A stretch of 64,000 nucleotides of DNA from Sambucus nigra (taxonomy: Eukaryota > Streptophyta > Magnoliopsida > Dipsacales > Adoxaceae). The translations under genes were made by a program, and so were the position numbers. Where the stretch lies: the NCBI GenBank assembly GCA_949130495.1, contig OX422208.1:690199702-690263701 (forward strand). Reading direction: 5' to 3'. Each line of letters starts with the position of its first letter. Position 1 is the stretch's first letter. Below are positions 1 through 11,100 of this stretch, in pieces. The notes beneath the pieces are model-generated. The model was given only the letters and a program-made list of their open reading frames with translations, was not told where the DNA came from and did not search any database.

Positions 1-478
1 TTAAACCATTAAGTTGGTGGGAAACCACCCTCGGCTATGATGAGGGCAAAATGGTGGGGACGACCCCTTATTTACCCTTAAGAAAGACGAGGGGGGACTT
101 AAAATTTAAACCATTAAGTTGGTGGGAAACCACCCTCGGCTATGATGAGGACAAATGGTGGGGACGACCCCTCATTTACCCTCAAGAAAGACGCGGCGGA
201 ACTTGGACGTCCCCTCATTTACCCTCAAGAAAGACGATGGGGGACTTGAATATTTAAACCATTAAGTTGGTGGGAATCCACCCTCGGCTATGATGAGGGA
301 AAATGGCGGGGATGACCCCTCATTTACCCTCAAGAAAGACGGGGGGGACTTCAAATTTAAACCATTAAGTTGGTGGGAAACCACCCTCGGCTATGATGAG
401 GGAAAATGGTGGGGACAACCCCTCATTTACCCTCAAGAAAGACGAGGGGGACTTAAAATTTTAAACCATTAAGTTGGT
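1..478. repeat. Tandem array of about 104-bp units
   Basis: Units starting TTAAACCATTAAGTTGGTGG begin at 1, 106, 254, 357 and 461, so the period is 103-105 bp. The second unit carries an extra piece of about 43 bp that duplicates its own end. Each unit contains the hairpin GGTGG-GAAA-CCACC. The array lies between pol (off window) and the antisense gene. Short open frames through it are by-products of the repeat and are not genes. Confidence 0.93.
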
Positions 479-626
479 GAGAGTATTAATTTAAAACATC
501 ACAAGATAAGGCATACAAGAGACAAACATAGAAGATAGCAAGACGCATTATATTACATATGTTATGTTTTTCCAACAAAATTAAAGTACAAAAATGGGGT
601 ACATGAAGAGGCTACAGACAACCACC

Positions 627-1522
627 CTACTGAGCGGCATCAGTGGGCAAGGCATCAACATAGATAGGAGTTTCTTCTATGACTAAGATGGGGAGACCCT
701 CAGACGTGCCGGTACCTTCGACATGCACTTGAGATTCCATTTGAGCTAAGGCCTCGGCAATTAGGGGGTCATCCAACTGAATCACCTCAAGAGAGGGGCG
801 TACTGAAGAGACAACATCAACAAACTTGAGGACGACCCACCGACAGGACATCCTGATCCCCCTCTCTAAGTACTCAAGACCGAAGCCTTGAAACTCATTT
901 GAGAGTTTGTAGACCTCCACATCATCGGCCTCGGCTTTCTTTACTGCCCCCTCAAGCTCAGTCTTGAATTGATCCCCCAAGTTGATCAAAGCCTCATCCT
1001 TCTCTTTAATAAGTAAGTCCTTGGCATTCGAATTTGCTTCACACGGATTCGTCAGCTCATCCAGGACCCTTGCATGTTCGGTCCTCGCACTCTCCAACTC
1101 GGCCCTTATAGTCTTGATCTCGGTCTGTAGGTCAGCCTCATCCTGAATAGCCCTCTCGGCTTCATAAAATTTCTGTTGGTTCTCGGCCATCCACTTGGTA
1201 GCTGATGTAAAGGCACAAACTGCACAGAAGAAGGGAGATATTAGGAGGGGTTAAGGGAATAGTTCATGAAATGCTGGCAAATAAAAAAGAGTAAAAAGAG
1301 AGGTACCTGGGCTAAAGTGTGCAGACCAGAATCATAAACCTTAGTTGGGGGAATCTTTGACAAGAAGTCATAGTCCGCGACCGAGGGAGCAGAAAACATC
1401 GAGGCCTTGGTTGCCCTCAGGTTGGCAATGAGAGAAGACGGATTAGCCTTCAGGAAAGTTAAGTTCTGAGACCAATAGGCCCCCATAATGGAAGAGGAAC
1501 CGGTCCCCTCAGACGCCTCCAC
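627..1522 (-). pseudogene. TatA antisense gene, 3' exons (coiled coil)
   Basis: This is the C-terminal half of the antisense gene and it reads towards pol. The part at 1522-1241 ends at a good splice donor (CAG/GTACCT), and the next exon follows after an acceptor (GTGCAG) at 1220. The last exon (1190-627) encodes a coiled coil rich in E, K, A and L, then the motif FGLEYLERGI, then an acidic tail ending DALPTDAAQ. TatB has FGFEYLERGI at the same place (minus strand, near 38400), so the two are homologous. The reading frame is off by one base across the intron, which points to decay. The function is unknown; I see no nucleic-acid enzyme motif. The product would be a non-enzymatic, probably oligomeric protein. 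Confidence 0.72.
1220..1306 (-). other. Intron B of the TatA antisense gene
   Basis: On the minus strand the sequence reads CAG/GTACCTCTC at the left edge and TTCTTCTGTGCAG/TTTG at the right edge, with a pyrimidine-rich run before the acceptor. The length is 87 bp. The donor is in phase 0, as in TatB (38729-38813) and TatC (45564-45641), and in all three the intron sits just before the coiled coil. Confidence 0.7.
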
Positions 1523-1735
1523 CCTTGACCTCGTCCTAGAATCCGTTCGAGGGTCAACAGGGACTTCTGGCTCTTTTTTTTATGACTATCGACGGTCGGC
1601 TCAACGTGCATCGGCGCACGACCTTTGACTTCCTCTGAGCCTGCTGAGGCTCTTTGCCTTTCTTCTTTCCGAGACCATTCAGCAAACTTGGTGCAATTAT
1701 TTCAAAAAGTTAGTCAGAGATATTTTTTGGATGAC

Positions 1736-1825
1736 CTGAAAAAGAGATGACACATCAGAAATATGCAGAGACAAAGATAAAACACTTGGAAAAAAATAAA
1801 GATTGAACAAAAAAAAACTACTCAC
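1736..1825 (-). other. Intron A of the TatA antisense gene
   Basis: The minus-strand donor is T/GTGAGT and the acceptor is CTCTTTTTCAG, giving 90 bp. The downstream exon continues with a protein line (HPKNIS...) that aligns with RPQDIS in TatB exon 2. This places the intron at the same spot as TatB 39197-39272. Confidence 0.62.
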
Positions 1826-2988
1826 ATAGTTCTGTCAAGGGGTCGACCCTCAAACCAGCTTCTTTGAGGAATCGAGGGGTCATCAAATCTTCAAATTTTG
1901 CAAGTCCACCCTCTTTCCCTCACTCTCTCAAATAATCAACGATGACCCTCTCCTATAAGCTAAGTCCAGGGTCTGAGCGCACTTTCATTGAGGGATTAGA
2001 CCATACCCTGGGTACCCTCGGACCATCTTCCATGGGCTCACCCTCGGAGGGGAATTCCCAGTCCCCATAGTTAAAGAAAAACCTTTTCTTCCAGTCATGA
2101 TTGGAAGTCTGATCCATATGGAGAAGCTTTTTTCAGACTTCCTGGCCCCTAAATGGAAGTACCCAGGTTGTTTAGACGATGAGTTAATGTTGTAATAGGC
2201 AAGGAATACATCGGCCGAGGGCTCGTCAATAAATGAATTCTTCCAAAGCGAGATGTAGCCAAGAATAGTCCTCCATGAGTTGGGGGAAGCTGAGAAGGGG
2301 CAACCCCAAGGGCAGACAAGATGTTGACTACAAAAGGGTGTAGAGGGAACCTAACACCGACCCTTAACATCTGCTCATAAACAACAATCTCTCCCTCATC
2401 ACCCTCAAAGACTCTCTCAGATTTAGTGGGGACCCTCATACTTATGTTGGGTTGTATGACAAAGAGATGCCTCCATACTAAGAGATCACCGTCTTTGATT
2501 GATGATATGTAAGTCGAAGCAGTTGAAGTGCCAACTTGGCTATCATCACCCTCAAAGGAGCCCTCACTGTCATCCTCATCTCTCTCAGATCCCCCAACCA
2601 CTAGGGGACCATCGGGAAAGGCTACTTGAAATGCAAGTGGGGACAACGCTGTTACAGGGATAGCCTCAAAAGGTGTTGTACCCTAGGCCTGTCGGCCTGG
2701 ACTGAGATTGGATGTCTCCCCCCTCCCATAAGGGCCAGCACCTGACGATGACGATGCTATCTGATCCATTTCTCCCTCACACGATTGACTCTCGGCTGGA
2801 CGATCAGACGACCCACAGGACTCAGGGGGTACGATAGTGGCTAATGGAATGGGAAAAATGGGTCGTACCCAATTAGGGTCGGCCCCTTGTCTTTTCTCCT
2901 CCTCTTCCTCTATTCGTTTAATCTCCACGAAGAACTTCTCTCTTAGGGATGGGAACTCCTCAGCTAAATCATAAAGCCTCCTAAGCAT
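1826..2988 (-). pseudogene. TatA antisense gene, 5' exon (gypsy-type transposon domain)
   Basis: The first exon starts at ATG 2988 (MLRRLYDLAEEFPSLREKF), which matches the TatB start MLRPLYRLLEEFPSLREKT. The N-terminus is followed by a Ser/Glu/Asp-rich linker and then a folded region with EIVVYEQMLRVGVRFPLHPF and QLPPTHGG. TatB has YEQMFKLGFRLPIHP there and TatC has AECGFSFPPNP. From memory this resembles the plant 'putative gypsy type transposon' family (Transposase_28). Further in, SNHDWKKRFFF and RSDPGLS are shared with TatB. An in-frame stop at 2683 and breaks around 2149 inactivate it. It lies about 650 bp from the 3' LTR and points away from it, so it could be driven from the LTR side. 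Confidence 0.75.
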
Positions 2989-3616
2989 TAAGGGGAGGAC
3001 CCTACACTTAAAAGAATTTGGCTAAGATAATTACAAACAAGTTTGCAGTTGACCAAGATGGACTTTTGGATTGAAACTAAGGAAATAAAGGGTTTTGATC
3101 AAGAATACTCAAGAACAAGTCGTCGGAGAAGAACACCAAAAAGTTATGAAACAGCCAAAGAAAAATCCAGCCCTACAGGCCTAAAACAGTCGAAGTGCAA
3201 AAAGCAATGGAATATAAAGAGGGCACTAGGGCAGAGGGATTACCTGATAAAGAACAAGCGAGACTGCCAAAGCTCGAAATGATGAAGTTATAGAAATGGC
3301 AATGGAGCTGGTGAGAGGCTAGAGAGAGAGAGTTCAGGCACAAAGAAGAAGGGGAATAAACTTCAAAAAATTATTTAAATACCTTGCTAATGAGTGGTCC
3401 CACTAACCAAGAAAAAACACGGCCCACGAGGAGGGTATCATTAGGGTAAAAAGTTCCAGGCCAAGTGTGCAGCCACCATACCTTAGAAACTGTAATGACA
3501 GTGGATATATGCCTAGGTGTCACATCAGCTTGACATGTGTCACTCATCTCAAACTGATCATACACTAATCTCAAAAGCAACACTATCGCTCAGCCATCTC
3601 AACAATCTCGATGGCT
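2989..3616. other. Leader region between the antisense gene and the 3' LTR of TatA
   Basis: No protein similarity is visible here. It is the place where a promoter and leader for the antisense gene would lie. The short open frames in it have no counterpart in TatB. Confidence 0.5.
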
Positions 3617-3633
3617 AAGGGCTGAGGGGTGAT
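3617..3633 (+). promoter_or_regulatory. Polypurine tract of TatA
   Basis: AAGGGCTGAGGGGTGAT lies directly before the LTR. It is nearly identical to the TatB tract at 41076-41092. This is the expected plus-strand primer site. Confidence 0.8.
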
Positions 3634-3710
3634 TGATATACCCACATATACCATTGGTCAGGCCGAATGTGTCCTCAACCCGGACGAGGCCAAGATCTCT
3701 CATCATATAT

Positions 3711-3843
3711 CAGACGACCCTCCAAGGGGCCGACCCCTCATCAGTCTCAGACGACCCTCCAAGGGGCCGACCCCTCATCAGGCTTCGACGACCCCTCATC
3801 AGGCTCAGATGACCCCACAAGGGGTCAACCCCATCATCATGGT
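3711..3843 (+). repeat. 37-bp repeats in the TatA U3
   Basis: Two near-perfect copies of a unit beginning CAGACGACCCTCCAAGGGGC start at 3711 and 3748. A shortened copy and a diverged copy follow. CCCCTTGG-like inverted segments sit in each unit. U3 repeats often act as enhancers in LTR elements; that role here is inference. Confidence 0.75.
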
Positions 3844-4164
3844 CCGGACGACCCTACGAAGGTATGACAGTACGAGGCCTGCATTAGGCCAGGCTCACTG
3901 CCAGCAGGAACTTTGCCCTCGGCCTCATATCATAGGCTGAGCGTGACATCACCACAACGCGTGATTTGGGAGACGTGTGGGACAGTGCGCGTGGGGCTCA
4001 TATGGCACGTGGAAGACCGTTATAACAATATCACCCTCTCACGTGAGGGAATATTATGTCATCATTAATCACATGTGGCATCTATAGGTATCAGCAGGGG
4101 ATTGGCTAGATCATCATTCACATGCACCAGGCATACTTGGGGGGTACACTACACCCCCCAAGAT

Positions 4165-4174
4165 CTATATATAC
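4165..4174 (+). promoter_or_regulatory. Probable TATA box of the TatA LTR
   Basis: CTATATATAC lies upstream of the stretch conserved with the TatB LTR, at the same relative place as the TatB box. Confidence 0.5.
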
Positions 4175-4480
4175 TTGTCACTTACAACCCTACAAAGGGA
4201 TCGAGAATTGTAACCCTAGCTGAAACTCTGCTTGTACACACAGTAGAGAGAGAAAGTGAGCTTATATGGATTATAACCAAGGCCTTTAGTGCCCATACTT
4301 AGTGGATCACACACTCACAGTGAATGTAGGCCTAATTGGATGAACCACTATACATCATTGTCTTATTCCTTTATACTCATCCCATTCTATACACTTACAC
4401 ATACATACATCTCTATGGCTGCCATTGTTATTATTATTTGAGCTCATCATCACTTATCTGGTGGTGCTAGATTTCAGTAT

Positions 4481-4485
<5 letters not shown>

Positions 4486-4552
<67 letters not shown>
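4486..4552. repeat. (AT)n(GT)n microsatellite
   Basis: A run of AT dinucleotides is followed by a run of GT dinucleotides. The same compound repeat occurs in the ChrB 5' LTR at 8232-8281, so it belongs to the chromovirus LTR and served as the landing site of TatA. Confidence 0.9.
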
Positions 4553-4556
<4 letters not shown>

Positions 4557-5458
4557 GTTGTGATGCAAAAATACGTATATAAAAGTGAGGAAAATTATAC
4601 ACGGGATGAAGACACTAAAGTATGAATATTGAATTAATAACTAGTGAAGGTTATTTGAAGTATATTGATAAATTATAATTGAGGACTATAATTATAAAGT
4701 GGATGTAAAAGCTAACTGAGAATTTAATGTGAAATAAAATTTATGCGTGATACAGGGTAGCATATGGGACTAAGATTAGTGTTGAGGTACTAGTTAAGTT
4801 GGGTAGCATAACAGGGTGCTTAAAATACATACGCTAGGTGTGCACAATGGATAAGGAGTGAGGGGTATCTCATGGGAGTATGATACCAGTTTAATTATGA
4901 AAGAATGCATTACATATATATTAATGAATTTTAAACACTTGCAACATATTTTCAAAAGGTTTTGGGCTCTAACCCATGTCAAAATATTTTATAAACCTTT
5001 AGGTGTTAATCTACGGGGAAGCCTGACCTAACCATCCTTCTAGTCAGACGATGTTATAGCAAATGTGGATGCCTGTCGGGATTGATTAGATGCTTATATA
5101 CCTGAGATCTATATAAAAGGTACATCATAATCATTCCGGGCATGACGCCTTGTTAGTTGGTATTTATTTTATTCAGATGCTTTCCTTGCAGTTAGTTAGA
5201 TTATTGTACTGTGACTTTTACTGAGGGTTATCGATTAATTTATTTATGCTTGAGTGTGATTTTCATTAAGTACATGTTGATTATGTGAATGGAAATTTTG
5301 TATATGTAAGTTAATAATTTTTAAAATTTGAGACCAATCCTAATAGGTTATTCGTAATTAAAATGTTTTTGCACTGATGCTTAGAATAAACCAAATGAGA
5401 TTCATGTTTTATTTTAGTAGAGTATTGATCACCTGTTATTAAACTAAGCAAGGTATCA
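4486..5458 (+). repeat. Remaining end of the ChrA 5' LTR
   Basis: The stretch aligns with the last third of the ChrB LTR: the AGGTGTGCAC motif, the segment AATTTTAAACACTTGCAACA, CTCTAACCCATGTCAAAATA, and the CTGATGCTTAGAATAAACCA tail. It ends AAGGTATCA just before the PBS. The first part of this LTR should lie left of TatA, outside the window. Confidence 0.75.
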
Positions 5459-5462
5459 CATA

Positions 5463-5480
5463 TGGTATCAAAGCATCAGG
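5463..5480 (+). promoter_or_regulatory. Primer binding site of ChrA (tRNA-Met type)
   Basis: TGGTATCAAAGCATCAGG follows the LTR after a few bases and resembles TGGTATCAGAGC, the usual complement of the initiator tRNA-Met end in plant elements. It has a few mismatches. Confidence 0.7.
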
Positions 5481-5660
5481 TTCTAGTGTCCTTAGGAATT
5501 GTGTGGACTTACTATGTTTTTAGTGATGTTTTTCTTTGATGTAGAGTCCTATTCTTAGGAGTGTTGATTCCTATTGTGATTTACATTCTCCTAATATTAT
5601 GTATAATTAAAGTGAATCGTATATGAGTTTGATTGAGTTTTGTATGTAAAATAGTAGAGG

Positions 5661-6811
5661 ATGACCAATAAGGTCCATTAGGAGGAACGCAAGAGGATCA
5701 GCTCGGTTGGATCTGTAGACTATTTAGGGGATAATAATCGCAACAAGGGTCACCGCTATTGTTGCTCAGGCATTCAAGGGTGTGATGACCATTAGGATGC
5801 ATCAGGTTTCCCCATGCACCACCACAGTATAAGATGGCACTAATTCAGACTCACCTAGAGCAGTCAAAATTAGAGAAAGTCATAGGGTCCTTTCGGAAGG
5901 GCCATCCGCCGAATTTCTAGAAAATACAGATGTGGTGTTAGATTGCCAATGGAAGGAGAAAATTCAAATATATTTACATGGGGTGGAGTGCAGCGACACT
6001 TAGATACATATTTTGGCAAATTTTTAGCATATAGGAGTGGCATTGCTCAGGTGGGAATTAGCCAACACGTCTTAGGAGAGAAACACTTTGACTATAGTGG
6101 AATATTGGGTGAGGTTTGACAGGAAGTTCTTTCCATCTTCTATTGAAATAGATATTTAAAGGAGATTTTTAGACTTATCATATGAGGGTTGGATAGTGGT
6201 CGAGTATGAGGAATAATTTACTTGTTTAGAAAACTTTGTACCTGATTAGGTGGGTTCGGGGAGAAAAGAGTCCTTAATGTGATTATGAATTCATGGGTTG
6301 ATGTCGCTAGCATTATGGATAAATTCGACTAAGTTGGCTTATGTTGATGTCTTCAATTTCGTACTTTTACAATGTCAATACCATCAATTCCATGTTAAGG
6401 GAGCCAAGAGAGTGAGAAATTTATCTAGCAAATCAAAACTGGGTGTATCGAGGCTAGTGGGGCATCATAGGGGGTAACCAACAGGGGGACCCATACAAAT
6501 GAGTCATATCAAGGGAATACAAATCGAGAGATGGTGGATTCAGATAGTTCTAGCAGCATGTCCCATAAGGCCAACGGAGCCATGGGAATAACAGGGGTAA
6601 TCCTTAGGGCTGAGGCTACTAAGGCCGAGAGTAGGGCAACTTAACATGGCTAGTAAGGCTAGACACGAGAAATTACACAGGGAGGTGTCTATGTGTGGAG
6701 AGCAGGACCACATGTGTCAACCATGTCCGCAACGAGTTAGGGGATAAGAGCAAGGTGCCCAGTAGGGTGGATAATTGCAGCAATTTTGGTTCAGTTTAGA
6801 CATGAGCATTA
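5661..6811 (+). pseudogene. gag: ChrA gag remnant
   Basis: This is the nucleocapsid-type gag of a chromovirus, readable only in patches across frames. Patches include a capsid-like stretch (VEYWVRFDRKFFPSS) near 6100 and a worn CCHC knuckle region (CGEQDHMCQPCPQ) near 6700. ChrB has the corresponding capsid and knuckle regions in the same order. Stops are frequent. The reading is cut at 6811 by the LTR of ChrB and resumes at 16933 with protease-like sequence. Confidence 0.65.
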
Positions 6812-8232
6812 TCTAACACCCCATATTTCTAAGTAATAAATATTTAATTAATTCGGATAATTTAAAATTATACGTGTGACGTAATTTATTTGAATAAATT
6901 ATTATTTAGTTATTAAAATATTAATCGGGAGAGATAATGATTGATATTTATGTAATATAATTTATAAGTGAATAGTAAATAAATATTTTGCGTCATAGCA
7001 AGTGACAGTGACATGATGGTAATATATCTCACTGTGAGTCGAGTGTAGACTATATGACGTTGAGAGAGGAAATTATTTTAGGGCGACTCAGATGGCTATT
7101 TCGAGGTCACAGTTGCTTTCGAAATGGTCGAGATTGTAAAAATAGTGTACCCGGTGGTAGTAATTGGGTCCCAGTGCCTTTTTAGACATAACCAACCCCA
7201 CAAGGAGATGTTCGGGTCATTTGGGCTTGGGCCATCAACCTAATTTATAGATTAAGAGCTTTAAACAAAAGTTATGTAATTAGAGGTTGTCATAACTCAA
7301 ATTGAAAACCCTAGAAATTGAGAGAAAAAAGAAGAGGAAGAAAGTGAGGAGCTTTGGGAGCCAAATCAAAGAGGAATTGGGGATGTTCTTCATCAATTCA
7401 TCTACTACATAACGTAATCAGACCATAAAAATATAATCAAATAAGTGGTTAACTTGATTTCAATCTAAATTGCAGTATTTTGACTCATATCATAGTGGTT
7501 GGAAATCGAAATTCATTTTGGGTGGGTTATCGCATGAAAAACGGGATTTGAGAAATTGAACATGTTATGTAGAGTAAACGTTTAATTGATAATGAAATAT
7601 GATTTAATGGTGTTGTAATTGGAATTATATTACAATCCCAGTAGTAGATTTGACTAATTTGGATTATAGAATTGAATTTGTGAAATGATCACATGAAACC
7701 CATGAAAACCTAATTAGGGAATTGGTGACTTTTTATGGAATTCAATGGTGATTAAAGGTTGTTATGAGAATTAAAATTAGTCTTAGATGCATGTGATATA
7801 TTAATTTTCATTGGGTTAAGTTCTGGGAAGATATTCAGAAGCTTGGGTGAGTAAACCTGGAGGAAAAGTGCTCTGGGGAAGAGGGCTGGCAGTGTTGCTT
7901 ATATTATTTATTTAGACATCATTATTTTGTGGACTTTTATGGTGGATTTAATTACTGAAAAATTAAATGGAAACAAATACCTATAGTCTTAGAAAATGGG
8001 TATTAAGAAATTAAATCTTAAAGAAGGGTGTTGAACTTAAGGAAGAAATTTTATGAAATAAATTCTAAAGTGTTAAAATAAAGATCAAGTGAGCCAGTCT
8101 GGGTATATTAGTAGAGTGAGACTACATTAATAAAATCAATTGGTGTGTAATTAATTAAATTAAGAGTTGAGGAAATGGACTTGGAAATTATAGGCTAGTG
8201 TTACGGGAGTAAGGCACGGGCTATAGCTGGAT

Positions 8233-8281
<49 letters not shown>

Positions 8282-9592
8282 TCTTTATAAATATCGGCGT
8301 TAGATATTTTTATCCATACATACCCATCTAGTGCTATCATAAGATGTTTTGCAATGTGGATGAATCCCCTATCTAGTGAATGTAGGTAGAGTATAGTCCC
8401 CAGGTCATATTGTCCGTGATTTTATTATGTGATTTATTTTCAAGGTGAGGAATTTTGGGTATGATTCGGTCTCACACTTGGGAAAATATAACCACCTCCA
8501 CAATGTTTGTGATATATTTACCTATTCGGTGAGAGTTAACCGACTTGTGGTAATCGGGTTTGAGTAAGCATGCCTGGGATGATAACATTTTAGAGACAAA
8601 CATCCGGTGAGTTATAACTTGGAAGGATGGTTACTATACGCGACATGTGTGTGAATGTTGTAGTATGTTAGTACGTATATTATACGTGTAAATAATTATA
8701 TATGGGATGAATAAATAATATGTGAATGTATTTCATATATTACTAGTGTGAAACTTATGTAAGTAATTAAAGTTGAATTGATTAAATAAGTTAATGAGTA
8801 GAATAAATTATAAATAAAATTATAGAATACTTGGATTGTAGTGCCAAGTTAGAAAGGCTGTACCAAGACTAGTTAGGTGGGTGGTATAACTAGTAGGGTA
8901 CAACGTAAGTTATAGGTGTGCACATTAGTTGAGGGTGAGCTATATCTCAAGATAGTGCAACACTAGCTTATATATGAAAAATATTTATATATATTTAAAT
9001 TATTGCATTTTAATCACTTGCAAAATATTTTCAAAAGATTTTCTTGGACTTTGACCCGTGTCAAAATATTTTTCAAAACAATTTTAGGTGTCCAGCCACA
9101 GGGATGCCCAACTTGAGGACTCTTCTAGGGATGCATAGTTGCAGCATTATGGATGCTAGCTAGATTTGATTTAGACGCTTCTACTTATTCGTTCTTAGTT
9201 ACGAGCATTATCCCAGTATTTTCCATTGGACGTGTCTCCTTTCAGACTCTTAATTAATTTAGTTTATTTATCAAATTGTGTTGAGATTCATTTTTATTTA
9301 TTTCAGATTGTAGTTGAATTAATTGTTTTGGGAACCAATGGTTTATTCGGTCTTATTTATTTATATATCTATTGTGGATTGTCCTGAATATTATTATTGT
9401 GTAGATGGTTTGGTTAAATTATTTTACCTTTATTTATGAATGTTGTTAAGATAATAACATGGTAAAATTTTGCACCGACTTAATTTCACAAAGGTGGTTA
9501 GTAAATTTAATAGTTCTCGATAGTGATGCTAAGAATGAACCAAATGCGATTCCTATTTATGATCACTCATGATTAAATTAAGTAGGATTTCA
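6812..9592 (+). repeat. 5' LTR of ChrB
   Basis: It starts TCTAACACCCCATATTTCTA (the 3' copy has TGTAACACCCC, so the second base has changed) and ends AGGATTTCA. It aligns with 14071-16932 along its length, with many substitutions. An (AT)n(GT)n tract lies at 8232-8281. Near 7895 it lacks the GATCGA motif segment found in the 3' copy near 15150. Confidence 0.88.
8232..8281. repeat. (AT)n(GT)n microsatellite in the ChrB LTR
   Basis: A pure AT run followed by a pure GT run. The 3' LTR has only a much longer AT run at the matching place. Confidence 0.9.
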
Positions 9593-9596
9593 TAGG

Positions 9597-9616
9597 TGGT
9601 ATGAGAGCATCAGGTT
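9597..9616 (+). promoter_or_regulatory. Primer binding site of ChrB (tRNA-Met type)
   Basis: TGGTATGAGAGCATCAGGTT lies four bases after the LTR end. It differs from TGGTATCAGAGC by one base in its first twelve. Confidence 0.78.
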
Positions 9617-9784
9617 CTAGTGTCCATGGGATCTTTGAGGCTTACTGCTATTTCAGCATATCATTCTTTGACTTCGAGCTTTATTATTAGGACTATTGCA
9701 TTCATGATTACGCATTTGAGATTTCGTTCTTCTGCTATTATATATGTATTGACTGTTATCTCATACAATTCGATTTGTTTTTAG

Positions 9785-10985
9785 ATGCCACCTAAGAGAG
9801 GTTCACCAGCGAGGGCAACAACTAGAGTCGAGGTGAGGGAGGCCCAACAGGAGCCACAGGAACCGCAACCATAGACACCATAGGGAACAGTGTCAGCAAC
9901 AGAGGTGGTAGCGACAGTGGCGCAAGAAGTTAATATGGCGATGACTGCCATGGCTCTTCATTTTCCATATGCCCAACAACCATCACAACTAGTGTAGCCA
10001 GTTGTACAAGCCCACCTAAGGCCGTCAGATTGGCAGATGGTTAGGGAGTCTTTTCAGAAGAACTTCCCACTAGAGTTTCAGGGGAGTTCAGACGTGATTG
10101 TAGCATGCCAGTGGAAGAAGGATATTCAGTGCCACCTGCGCATATTTGACTGTAGCGACGTGTACAAGTAGAGCCTAGACACTTTTAGGCTTGTTGGAGC
10201 AGCATTACGAAGGTAGGAGTCGGTTACCACCGAGGAGGAGAGGGACACGATGTTTATTATAGAGTTTTGTGTGCATTTTGACCACAAATACTTTTTGTCA
10301 GCAGTTGAGACAAAGATGCGGAGAAGGTTCAGTGAGGTGACTTAGGGAGACCGCTCAGTAGACAAGTACGAGGAGGAGTTCACTTGTTTGGCTAATTTTA
10401 TGCCAAACGAAGTGAACAATAAGGAAAGGAAGAAGTTGAAGTTTGTGGATGGATGAACCTGGAGGATGAGGCAGAATTTGATTGGTAACCCTACATTGGT
10501 GACTTATACAGATGTCGCCAATGTAAAACTGTTACATTGCCAGGACCATCGCTTCCATGTGAAAGGGATCAAGAGAGGAGGTGAGCCTAGACAATCGATC
10601 AAGGCAGGGGGAAGCGGTGCTAGTAGAGCACCACAGTAGCAGAAGTAGTCAGGTAGACACCAGGGCCAGGATTATATGTAGGGGAATCAGGCTAAGAGGT
10701 TTAGGTCTGGGGGTTACCGACCCCAGGGAGGTTTCAGGCAGGGCCAGCAGGCTCCTCAACAGTAGAAGCACATTTCTCAGGACCTCCAGGGCTAAAGGAA
10801 TAATGGGGGAGGCCAGGAGGGCTGATTCCATAAGGGACAGTAGCAGGGACAACCTCAGTAGGGCCAGAGATAGGATGACTTCAAGGAACATTATTTTATG
10901 TGCAGGAAGGCAGGTCACATGAAGAGAGAGAGTCCCTAGAGGGGTACAGGACAACAAAAATAGGATGCCCCACAGGAGCAGCACG
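9785..10985 (+). pseudogene. gag: ChrB gag remnant
   Basis: The ATG at 9785 opens MPPKRGSPARATTRVEVREA, the typical basic start of Del/Tekay gag. The capsid core follows in patches, with FCVHFDHKYFLSAVETK near 10270 and EEFTCLANFMP near 10380. At the end is a single zinc knuckle, readable as FMCRKAGHMKRE near 10900, in which the third and fourth ligands are partly lost. The product would package the element RNA in the cytoplasm. Several in-frame stops and frame changes rule out a working protein. Confidence 0.7.
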
Positions 10986-11100
10986 CATAGAGGCCACCTG
11001 CATCAACAAACCCACTCACCCTACCACAGCAGGGACAGTAGCAGTACGAACATATTTATAATGTCTGAGATGCCATCATACAATATGCTCCATAGGCACC

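Larger units (their letters stand above)
1..4485 (+). mobile_element. TatA: 3' part of a Tat-like Ty3/gypsy retrotransposon
   Basis: The window opens inside this element, so its 5' LTR, gag and pol lie to the left. What remains is, in order, a 104-bp tandem array, an antisense gene on the minus strand, a polypurine tract and a 3' LTR ending in CATCA. The same order occurs in the complete element TatB at 30256-42016, and both the LTR and the antisense protein are related to TatB's. The LTR is followed directly by an (AT)n(GT)n tract that also exists inside the ChrB LTR at 8232-8281. I infer that TatA jumped into the microsatellite of the ChrA 5' LTR. Confidence 0.85.
3634..4485 (+). repeat. 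3' LTR of TatA
   Basis: It starts TGATATACCC and ends AGTATCATCA, matching the ends of the TatB LTRs (TGATATGCCC and CATCATCA). Homology with TatB is clear around the R region (AACCCTAGCTGAAACTCTG) and near the end (TCTGGTGGTGCTA). A TATA-like CTATATATAC lies at 4165-4174. The upstream U3 part carries 37-bp repeats. The length of 852 bp is close to the 922-924 bp of TatB. Confidence 0.85.

Noticed and set aside
4425..4625. Open frame with a run of alternating Val and Cys
   Set aside because: It is the translation of the (AT)n(GT)n microsatellite.
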